Shown here in pieces: positions 45,315 through 55,600 of a DNA stretch of 64,000 nt. The translations under genes and the position numbers were made by a program. Within the stretch, counting starts at the first letter, position 1; the number at the start of each line of letters is the position of its first letter. A model generated the notes under the pieces. The model was not told where the DNA came from, searched no databases, and saw only the letters and a program-made list of their open reading frames with translations. The stretch is taken from positions 22,876,757-22,940,756 of the forward strand of contig OX392543.1 of assembly GCA_947623455.1 (NCBI GenBank), in the 5' to 3' direction. The stretch comes from Mimachlamys varia (Eukaryota > Mollusca > Bivalvia > Pectinida > Pectinidae).

Positions 45315-46924
45315 CGTCGACAACTTAATCACATCACCTCAACATTGTCTTGCATTGATGCAGCGTCAATATTAGATAAATATTATGAAGTTTAACAGGG
45401 TAAGAGAAAAATAATCATTCACCCCCTTGGTATTGAGACTGAGGATCTCAACCTTCGGGATACGATTCTTGAGCTACCAAACTCTCGGCAAGCCTAGTGT
45501 TTGACAACTTAGTACTATTATCCCATCGGTTGAGATTCCAATGTCTCACCCCTAAGGGAGTAAAAGATTCTTTTAATCTTTCCCAGTCATGCCGTCAATC
45601 ATGTTCCGTTTTTAATTGTTGTATTGATTTTAAGATCCATATTTGTCCTCGTGTTTTGACACTGTCTGTTGATCGATTCCCTGTATGATAATAACTTAAA
45701 TCAAATATCATTGTCCATCTGTAACATTACACCTATTGTGGAAAACATTGCAACTAAAGGATTAGATTATTTGTTTAATGATAATGCTGCTGTGCTACAG
45801 AAAACAGACACCATTACTACTTTGAAATATTGTTTTGTATCAGTAACGAGAACGTTATGTGGTTCGTGTACAAGTACACCTGAACAGGTAAATGTATTAA
45901 TTATTGATTTGGTCTTGCGAATCCTTTTCATCATAACTATCAAGCGTAAAAAGTATCAAAGGTCTTCATTTCAATCAATAGTTTTTCTCATATTTATCTC
46001 CACATGACAATACATGCTGTCAGCGACCAATAATTGTCGTATTGTGTGGTCTTACTAGAGTGTAACTTACTATTGTTTTGCAATATGTCGCTCAACAGAC
46101 CTGAAATAAAGGTAATGTATATTGGTTGACAATTCAATATCTAAATCAAAACATCATTTTATCAAGATTCAAAGTTTAACATTTAGCATTCTTATTGTCT
46201 TTCTGTCAAATGCAGCAAAGCTGCTAGACATCAAATATTTTAATTAAAGTCACGATTAGCTGGATACCAATTAGGGATTCGCTGAATTAGTTTGTTAATG
46301 GCATACATTTTATCGTTGTTTTTTAGCAAAATGTTTTCAAGCTCAAATCTTCACATGAATTACTTAATAATTGGATACAAAATGCACATTTTTAAATGCA
46401 CGTATCAATTTCAATGTCAGTTTCATGGATTGTAGTATTATATAATTTAAACAAGTATGTTAATATTTGTCCTGTTTATCTATTCTACAAACTAAGAAGG
46501 AAAACGACCACGTATCTCTATCCATTAGTGGTCAAATGATGAATAATAATTTCATTTTTATCACACCACACATCAGTATGTATGTATGGATTTACAAATA
46601 TATCATTGCTCCTCAAGATGAGTTGATATTATATCATTATATTCACATTATTAGTTCCTAACTATACCATCCGTTTATGAATGGCAAGACTTAATCCCTG
46701 TATATCATTTCTTTGTTTAGATCTTAACAATTTGATAGTTGCGTATAGTTATTTACATATTTATCTTTTATCAAATTGCTACAGTGTAGTTATGTAGGTA
46801 GCCATTTTGTTTACATGCTATGCCTTAGGCAAACAAGCCCCGTCTCTAATTCCAAAACATTGTTTCGTACTGGTATAAATTATAATACCAATGCACCGTC
46901 TTCCAAAATACTAATCAAATTTTG
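45315..46924. other. intergenic stretch with unassigned ORFs
   Basis: Two overlapping plus-strand ORFs (45497-45688, 63 codons; 45669-46007, 112 codons) have no domain I recognise. A donor-like CAG|gtaaat lies at 45888-45893, but no partner exon was found. Both ORFs may be remnants of a transposon or chance. Confidence 0.35.
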
Positions 46925-47090
46925 TACGTCGATGAAGCAGAAGACGCTTACTCTTCCGGAACACCCGGTTTTATTATCTTGTACTTTTACAAGAGTCTCC
47001 ATGTAAATCTTTCCTTTGTTCATATTTGCCTCTGGTTTAATCAATTTTGAGTTTCGATTATGATTTTGTTAACGCTTTGGTATTCTCTTA
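46925..47090 (+). repeat. dispersed repeat family B, partial copy 5
   Basis: It begins gtcgatgaagcagaagacgc and ends like the copy at 18664. The upstream third is missing. Confidence 0.7.
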
Positions 47091-47725
47091 TTCATTATAG
47101 ATAGGTCATTTCCATTAAGTGTGTAACATTATTTAAAATTAAAATGATGTTGATATAGCATCAATAATATTGTAAACATAAAAATGTAATTTCTTTATTA
47201 CTTAATCTCCATACAAACGATTAAAAATATCCTTTTCTATATGCTATGCGTATTGTGATTATTTATAATCATATCTGTCTTTTTCAAATATTGACATTTT
47301 TATTAATGTATTATGTATTAATCAATCGTCCCATGTGTTACTGATTAAATGTTTTTTTGATATCCAACAATAAAATTTTTCTATTATTTGCACATATTCG
47401 ACTTTTATATTTCGCCGGGCAGATATTGAAATGAAACAATGTCTTTGCAGATAGTAATTTTGTGTTGCAACTCAAGTTTGCATTAATTTTGCAAATTATT
47501 TCCCTTCGGGAAACCCTTTCATAGTGTGCTCTGGCTTCTCAATGATACTGTAATCTTACATCGAATTTTGCCTGGATTTAATTGCAGGACCGGTTTTATC
47601 TTTATTGATTAAGGCTAACCTTCATAAAAAATATTACCATTCTTAGTACCACTAAATCAGGGCTACAGTACTAGCCTTATTGTAACACTGTATACTCCAG
47701 AAATGGAGTTAATGGGATTTGAATT

Positions 47726-48120
47726 TTGAATTACTCGACATTTCGTCTGATCAATCTTGAGCACCCCCTCCATATTCCATCTATCAAAACATTTGATTTT
47801 TCCATTCTTTACACTGCCATACCACATACTAAAAAGAAAGAACGTCTTCGGTCTCTCATTATTGAACTTTCTTTTCCAAGAAAAGTGGACGACGGTACAA
47901 ACATTTGGTTGTGAGTTATCTTGAAATATAACTTGTGAAACAAACAGCTACTGCTAAATCAAAATATGCCGAGGGAGATCTGATACGAATGATTTGAGTT
48001 CCTGGGTGACAATATGGTTATTGAGTTTGGAGGAACCATTTGCCTACAGGCTGTTGATAATACCAAAGGAACAAACGGTGCCCCACTCTTAGCGGAATTG
48101 TTTTTACCACGACTTATTCC
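47726..48120 (+). pseudogene. reverse transcriptase remnant
   Basis: Translation in shifting frames gives KTFDFSILYTAIPH (near 47782), YAEGDLIRMI, then FGGTICLQAV and GTNGAPLLAELFL (near 48062-48108). The order and the roughly 110-residue spacing match the catalytic core of a retroelement reverse transcriptase in which the last motif is usually GTNCAPLLADL. Frameshifts and stops show it is dead. Its 3' side is cut by a MITE F fragment at 48101. The lineage is not resolved. Confidence 0.65.
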
Positions 48121-48168
48121 AGGGGATTAGAGAGCATAAGTGAGAGAAACCCCTGGACATCGAGGATG
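48101..48168. mobile_element. MITE family F, terminal fragment
   Basis: It contains the family's inner end (ttattccagggg) and outer end (cccctggacatcgaggatg) without the interior. It truncates the reverse transcriptase remnant. Confidence 0.6.
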
Positions 48169-48732
48169 ATGTTAAGTATAATAGTATCAGAAAAGAAGTT
48201 TCAATTCAACCGGACATCCATAACATTGTTACAAGGTTTATTTTAACGCAAATTATCAAAATTCAATCGGATAGCGCAAATTTGTACGCAGTCTCTAGAT
48301 ATGTTGCCGTCGGAAAAGCAACACTTTTGTCTCGCTTTCCTCCACTAACGTCGAAGGCGAAAGAAAAAAACCACTTTCATCATTTTGGGCAATACCAACC
48401 TATCCTTACTCTGTTGTCAGCATAATGCAATCTGATCGATTACTCAGCCGAGCATCTTAAGTATAGTTTTTGAAAGGAGGCTATAAAATCGCAAAGAAGA
48501 CAACATTACACACGGGTGCAAGCATTTCCTGTTATGACGTACCCTTGTAGTAGACTAGGGACTATCAATAAAACCAAATTAACGAAGTGAAAGTTACCGT
48601 CAGATACGTTTTCCTTGACATGGAATCTTTGAACAAGACGTTTTGTGGACCAAATCGAATTTGATAAGCAATCAAAGCGTTTGAGGGATTTTACAACATA
48701 AAATGCAATATAGTAACCACTGCAAACTTCTG

Positions 48733-49090
48733 AAGATGACGTAACACACACATAATTATGCTGCACCTTTTAACTTTAGTAATAGATACAGCATGCCGTA
48801 GAAAATGAATTAAACTGCATCATACAGCTATTTCGTCCTCCTTGGACTCGTCAGTGATGCTAGGGGCCAAAAGGTGGGAATCCAAAATTTCTAAACTAAT
48901 AAAAAAACAGAAGAGTCAGGTGCGTAAAACTCCTCTAATTTATGAATTTAGAAGTAAAATTAAACTAGTTCTGTATAATTTCAAATCGTGTACTACGAAA
49001 AGGTGTATATTATGTACCATGCCACTACTCAAATTAGTTTGACTGTGGCTATGGAGGCACCAGCAAACCTCGGGGACTAAAACATCCACC
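48733..49090 (+). repeat. dispersed repeat family D, copy 3
   Basis: Direct orientation. It contains aattaaactgcatcatacag, tggactcgtcagtgatgcta and agcaaacctcggggactaa. Confidence 0.75.
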
Positions 49091-49389
49091 AACAGAGTCT
49101 GGTAAGTAGTCGCTTACTTAATGGATGCAAGTATTAAAGCGGATTCCAATAGGAGAAAGGGGTTGGAGAACAAAAAAAAACATCTTCACTTTGCAGAGCT
49201 ACCTTTCTGCATCCTCTAGATTGATTCGATGATGCAACAGTTCACGTGCACACTTGTCGAAAAACTTGAACCAAGCACAACCATTCACCACTGACATTTG
49301 ACTGATCAGCATACCGTTTTAAACAGTCCAATGAAAGAAGCTCTGTTGGCCTCCAAAATATGATCTAACACATGTGTAGCTGCTTCAAC

Positions 49390-49625
49390 CTTTAAACGGA
49401 CAACAGCCTATTTACGGTGGTGATCCAATACTTGTAGTCACCGAAATATTTGACCTCTTGATCAACTTCGCAAGCCAAGGGTGTACAATACGCTACTCTC
49501 CTTTTCAAGAGTAGCGTATTGTACACCCTTGGCTTGCGAAGTTGCTCTTGATAGGGTGTAAGAATTGTTCTAGCATGATTGTAAGCTACAACTATTTTGG
49601 ATCTCTTGTCTTCTTGTCTTCTTTC
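49390..49625 (-). repeat. dispersed repeat family R, inverted copy
   Basis: On the minus strand it reads through caatcatgctagaacaattc and cttacaccctat, matching family R at 23250-23330. It is split by the palindrome at 49463-49544. Confidence 0.45.
49463..49544. mobile_element. 82-bp perfect palindrome with an 8-bp target duplication
   Basis: The left arm 49463-49499 (CAACTTCGCAAGCCAAGG...) and right arm 49508-49544 are perfect inverted complements of 37 bp around an 8-nt loop. CTCTTGAT lies directly on both sides (49455-49462 and 49545-49552). An 8-bp duplication is typical of hAT insertions. The perfect arms suggest a very recent event. Confidence 0.75.
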
Positions 49626-49636
49626 TAAAATCACAT

Positions 49637-49885
49637 CAGGGCCCAGTTGTTCAAAGCGTGATTAGCTTAATCACTATTTAGCGACATTTTTCAAACTTGA
49701 ATAATTCTGTAAATATACAAGTTACAATCTCCGAACTTTGAATGTAATTTCATTTAATTAGGTATTTGATATCAGCAAAGTTGTAATGAAATTTGTGGTT
49801 TCTTTTTTAAGTTACAGGAAAATTAAAATTTGCACTTATCAATGATTAAGCTAATTTAATAATCATCTTTTGATCAACTGGGCCC
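49637..49885. mobile_element. MITE family C, copy 2
   Basis: The ends are GGGCCCAGTTGTTCAAA and the inverse of TTTTGATCAACTGGGCCC. It matches the element at 24688. Confidence 0.82.
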
Positions 49886-49964
49886 AGGTGAAGTAGCACA
49901 TAATAGTGTGATGCTAAAATCTGTCATAGTTCTCCATATATTCTTGTACACATGCTTTTCATTC

Positions 49965-50340
49965 CCAAAGTGGTCAATGGTGACGTTTGACCTTTATCCT
50001 TGAGCGATGCAATTTTTTCATGCAAGTGTTAAACTTAACAGTGTGATGATATAGTGCGAATATGAACTAAATCTATCAAGGGGCTCATAATATACATGTA
50101 TTTTGGACATAAGTTTATATTACCAAAGTGGTCAATGGTGAGGTTTGACCTTTATCCTTAACCGATGAAAAATCCATGCAAGTGAAAAACTTTAGTGTGA
50201 TGGTATAGTGAGAATATGAACTAAATCTATCAAAGGGCTCATAATATACATGTATTTTGGACATAAGCTTTATATTACCAAAGTGGTCAAAGCTGATCTT
50301 CAACCGTTGACCTTGACCAATGACCACCAATCTAATCAGG
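49965..50340. repeat. tandem repeat of about 156 bp, two units and a partial third
   Basis: Units start ccaaagtggtcaatggtgac at 49965, 50123 and 50278. Each includes a tttgacctttatccttga-type phrase close to the one repeated in PDE12 intron 2. Confidence 0.8.
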
Positions 50341-50554
50341 TTGAGAACTGTATAGGCTCCATATAGGCTAACTAAAAAATCAACAGCAAAATTGTCATAA
50401 TTTGTTTTATTGATATAAATTTCAATTTGCCAATGACAAGAATTGTTTATTAAGTGAATAATTCATCAATGGCAAATTAATAACATCAAACTATCAAGAG
50501 AATTAATAACCCGCAGTATCTACAACCAACGTTATTAGTATGAAAATATGTGTG

Positions 50555-50729
50555 CAGTCGAATCTCATTTTCTCAAACTTGTATATCTCGAAGATCTTGT
50601 TTCATTGTATTTTGTTGATTCTGACCAAACTGACACAAACATTCAAACACATATAACTCAAATACTCTGATAATTTGTGAAGTTTTCTCGAGATCCCGTT
50701 GACTTTGAGATAACAATTTTTGACTGTAT
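50555..50729. mobile_element. degenerate MITE, TACAGTCAAA-type ends
   Basis: The left end (gcagtcgaatctcatt) and right end (caatttttgactgta) are imperfect inverted repeats, with atatctcgaag and ctcgagatcc inside. Similar to the element at 28753. Confidence 0.4.
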
Positions 50730-51094
50730 TTATGATTCATAACATCATATCAGATTTTAAAGGATAATTTAACATTCTACTTCATCAACTTTCAGTAACT
50801 TGAGATAAATTTCATGATTTCATTAACATATTTTGAAGACTGCTGACAAAGCTTTTCAACAGACATGAATGCTTTCCGTATTGACATCCCGACACATTTA
50901 TTTAGTATTTAGCACTGCTGTTATAATAATAAGCATTATTAAAGCTTTTTGTATATGGACAAATAAATACTTTACTGAACAAAAAAAGGAGAAAAATATT
51001 TCTCTGTATGATATCCTCACTTTCATGAAATAATATTTAAACATTTTTTTTTTAAATAAAAAGTGAATACGTCGCAGATTTATCAAAAGTCAGT

Positions 51095-51236
51095 TAAATT
51101 TTACCAATCTCCCTCAAAATCTCCCAGCAATGCAGTTTCAGTTGCATTTCACGCACTTTCTCCCTCATTGGAAATATGGAATGAGGAAGATCTCCCTCAT
51201 TGGAGGTTTTAGAGGTTAACACCTATGTGCCACCCT
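51095..51236. mobile_element. MITE family G, partial copy
   Basis: It shares tttctccctcattggaaata, tggaatgagg and gaggttaacacctatg with the element at 59799. The left end is missing. Confidence 0.65.
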
Positions 51237-52029
51237 TGAAATGCTAACAGAGATCTCATATAATAAGGATGGGTAGGCAGATCTGGTTTTAACCCCACCA
51301 CCCATCGTATATTAATACAGGTGCCTCGTACCTCTCCCATATGATGAATTATGGAATATCCCAAAGTTACAGAAGACATAAATCTGATAGTTTGGTGTTG
51401 AATTCCCAGAACTGATCAAAAGTTTCAGCTTGCTTTTTTGTTTACAATTTCCAGCTATTATAATATATGACCAACTCAAGTTAAGTGAACTTTACTAAAC
51501 TTTAAAAGAAAACAATTATTTTACTTGCCCAATACAATACATATGGTGTGCTCAGCACTTAAGAAGTTTTAAATGTCAAAGATAATAAACGGTCTCGTAA
51601 ACCTATTGTATATACTGTAAAAGCCAATATTTTCGGGCATGGAGTTTTTTCACTTAGTCAGCCTCCAAATTGATTGCAATGTGGAATTTTTTGCACTGCA
51701 GTCGTGCTATTTTGCACTGTGTACTTATAATACTGTTATACATTGTAGAGTTTGAGTATTGTTGAATATATTCGCAGAGATTTACCGGAAGTGATATAAG
51801 TGAAAGTTTTTACACTGCGAAAAATTCCACTTTAACAGTATTTAAATGTTGTTTAATTTCTCTAACACAATTTTATATCTCCTATTATAAAGATCATCCA
51901 TATTATAAATCTGTCCTCCGTTTCGAAAATGGGATCATTAATAAAGGTGACAGGGTACAACATAACGCACTAGTCATTGAATCGCCACATCAAAACATTT
52001 ATTGGTTGTGTGGAGTAATTTTCACATAA

Positions 52030-52262
52030 ATCAGCCTGATTTGGTTTGGTTTTATTTTGTTTTACGTCCTATTAACAGCTACGGTCATTTAGGGACATGC
52101 CAGGTTTTGGAGGTGGAGGAAAGCCGGAGTACCTGGACAAAAACCATGACCTACAGTCAGTACCTGGCAACTGCCCCACGCTGGATTCAAACTTCCAACC
52201 CAGAGGTGGAGAACTAGTGGTAGAATGTTGGAACACCTTAACCACTTGGCCACCGCGGCCCC
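52030..52262 (-). mobile_element. SINE copy (family S1), minus orientation, with tRNA-like head
   Basis: On the minus strand it begins ggggccgcggtggccaagtg and gttaagg (A box tggccaagtgg), with a B-box-like tttgaatcc about 50 nt on. The tail is ctttcctccacctccaaaac, then ggctgttaataggacgta. It lies just beyond the 3' end of PDE12. Confidence 0.8.
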
Positions 52263-52376
52263 TCTTTTCAACCTGAAGAAATGTTCCAAAATACTCTATA
52301 TATGGTTTCAATTCCAAAAAAATCAAAATCAAACTGGTCGTAGCTTAGTTTTCTAACATTTTTTTCACTAGCAATA

Positions 52377-52672
52377 TTATTGTGACTCTTCCATGGTTTG
52401 ATCCTTTTGTACCCATGTGATATCACAGACTTGTGCTATATGGTCCGACGGAAACACCACACTGGGGAGGGCTGTGTGTAAAACCACCTCCTCATGGTCA
52501 GGAGGGGGGACAACTTTTTCAACATTGAATTTATTGCTGTCTATGAAAATGTAGTCCAACATTTCGTGGAACTCCCCGACATAGTTAGTGTACTTGGGAT
52601 ATCCACACGCGCTCATCAGAGTTTGACTGTGGGAGAATGTCATGTCCTTCAGTACAGCTTCTTCCGACTTAC
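52377..52672 (-). CDS. PDE12 last coding exon (PSDH motif)
   Basis: The acceptor is tttcttgcag. It encodes KSEEAVLKDMTF, YTNYVGEFHEMLDYIFID and VFPSDHIAQVCDITW, ending in TAA. H555 is the catalytic His. Confidence 0.96.
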
Positions 52673-55600
52673 CTGCAAGAAAAAAAGATTTTATAAAATT
52701 CATAATATCTTTATCTAATCTGGTCTTTTAACTCATCATTCACCCCTGAAATTTCATCAGGGCTCACGCTGTCGGTAGCCAATGTAGCCATTGGCTACTT
52801 TTAATTTTTATTGGCTACTAAAAATTCAAAGTGGCTACTCAATTGACTACAATGCTTAAAAAAAATTGGTGAAAAAAACCTGAAATTTTCGTCTCGAAAT
52901 AAGTCTGTCTACTCCGTTGTGTATTGTCACCCGACAGGTACAGTGTACATAATCAGGGCCGTCACAGTCGAGCGCACGCTACATGACTGTGAGGAATTTG
53001 TCTTTGTTTAAGATGTCACACCAATTATAGCATGCTTTCCACAATTGTTGACGATATAATTTGTTTTGATGATATAACTGATTGTTTGTGGCATGGGGTC
53101 AGGTTAATTTGATAGCCAAATTAAGATACGAAAACACGGCTTGATCAGTTAGGTATACGTGGTTGTTTACGGTGTACATGCACCTGTCAGTGTGTGGATA
53201 ACGGCTTCTTACATAAACATGTCGGCAGCACTGCCCCACCGGATTGTCATCACATCAATTTGAGGAAACTAGGTAAGTTTTAAAAGTTTTTAATGATGGT
53301 AAAAACAATAATGGGCATAGTGAATGGCTTCCCTGATACAAACATTTAACTAACCGGGGCGGCGACAGCACCGTGTTTTTCTGGAATGTATGGTGGGCTT
53401 TTAATTTAAAACAACCATGCTTCGGTAAACATTTAATTAGGAAAGGGGCCGCGGTGCAGTGCTTCATATAACTTTCTTGATATGGTGTTAATCAAATTAT
53501 GTTTTCATTCGGTAGCTGTCGTTTGAACACAGCTAGTTCGTCGGCTTAGAGCTCGAGTAGCTTATGTCGCAGGAATGTAAACCATTGTAACAGATAGTAC
53601 AAACCAGTAAAAAAATACATGTAATTAGATGAAAATAGTCTTTTCTATCTCGTCTTCAGTAATACTATTTTCGTTGAATTTACAGGTGACAACAGTCACA
53701 GAGCCACAATGAGACAATAAAGAGGGCAACAACAAAATGAAATACAGAACTGCTAAATGGACAGTTTAAAAACTCAACAACTTAGTGTAACTCTGTCAAC
53801 AAAGTTCATGATATAAAATGCAGAATTATATGTATTTCTGTGCCTTTTTCAGAAAATGTCACATAATATGCCAGTTTAATACTTGAACAAATTAACCAAT
53901 CATAATGAAAGATTTGTGCATCTCTGATATGATTTTTGAGCAACTGATGGATTCTGATCTGAAATGAAAGTGCTGATTTTCACTGTCAATATTGATGTTA
54001 TTTATTGCTAAATGTGAAAATAAAGTATATGGTATTCATATATGTTGTGGCTTTGTTTTCTTCAAAGTTATAGCCATTATCTGAAAGTATGAATTCTAAA
54101 AATAAGATCAGTATGTACAGTAAGCCTCTATCTTAATTAAAATAATGTATAATGGTTAACTTTAAGTATTGAATGTAATAGCATTTGGAGAGACGACGAG
54201 CCAACGATGAATAGAGGCCGCGAGAAAAAAGACTACTTTGAAAAAAATGGCTACTGAAAATCAAACTTGGCTATTTTTTGTTTGGCTACTAAATTTTTTG
54301 GTCCAGGGTGAGCCCTGTTCATAATGAACTATTCCAACCCTTTTACTAGAAGAGTTCAAATGTGAATAAAAGAGTTAATTAAGGAAAAAGCAAAACCTGC
54401 AAAACCTAGGACTGTAAACCAGTAGCTCACTAATACTCCCGTTTCCCTGACCATTCACAATAATAACTTTTATAAGGCAATGTTGATGACAAACAAACTT
54501 TTATCTGGCGATACATCTATACACATCATCCCTAACATAACTGTGTAGTTTCACTGAAATTATTTCACAGGTTAAGGAATTGTTTTCCAGTCAATATTTT
54601 CCAACAAAGACCTGTTTGTAGTGACCTTGTTACCATAGCAACCAAAAGCCTGCTTAAAATAACCTGTTTGCATATCTGCACATGGTCCCTACAATTCATG
54701 TGAAGCTTAATTGAAATTTGTTCACTGGTTTAGGAGTTTTGTGCTCAAAATATCTCAACAAAACCTGTTTATACGACCTGGTTGCCATTGCCAACCTAAA
54801 TTTCTGTCAAATAAGATCTGCATTCATATCTACACATAGTCTGTAACATTCCTGGTAGTTCCATTGAATTTCGGTTCATCGGTTTAGGAGGAGTTGTCCT
54901 GACAATTTTTTCCACAAGAATTTGGTATTGTGACCTGGTTACTATGGCAACCAAAATTTTCTGCAGAAAAATACCCTGCATGAACATTTACACATGGCCC
55001 CTAACACTCCTGTGTATTTTCACTTGAATCGGATCACAGGTTTATGAGGAGTTGTCTGTACAAAATTGCCTTCCTATAAACAAAGTATAGTGACCTAGTT
55101 ACCATGGCAACCAAACTTTTATTATGATAGATATCAATTTCACAATAGCTTTATCTCACCCCTGCAATTTTCAAGGGTGAATGGGTAAGGTAATCATGAT
55201 CTTTAAACTTCTCATTCATCCTTGGAATTTTATCATGAACTTTTCTGAACTATGAATTGGAAGAGTTATAAATTTTATTTATTTTACAACAATTATGACA
55301 CAAATTATCCAACTTATATAAATCACTCTTGTTGGCCAAATGTTAGCATGCCAAGGGTCTAAGTGTGAGAGGTAACAGGAGTACCCTGAGAAAACCCACG
55401 TTATCTGGCAAGTGACCCCATACCTTTCATGTCCAGTCGGCGAATCAAACTCAGCAAGTGGGTTATCCAATGCACCACCCAACCACCACATATAAATGGT
55501 TGACAACTTGCTGTGGCCAAACCATTCCGCTCAATAGAAAATTAATTCTAGTGGTACATTAGTTATCTCCCTTACCTGGAGTAATCCAATCTGAGTGATC

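Noticed and set aside
45669..46007. 112-codon plus ORF
   Set aside because: No domain recognised, and it overlaps another frame. A donor-like site at its middle has no partner exon. Left as unassigned.
52072..52332. Minus ORFs of 66-86 codons beyond PDE12
   Set aside because: They read through the tRNA-derived SINE at 52030-52262.
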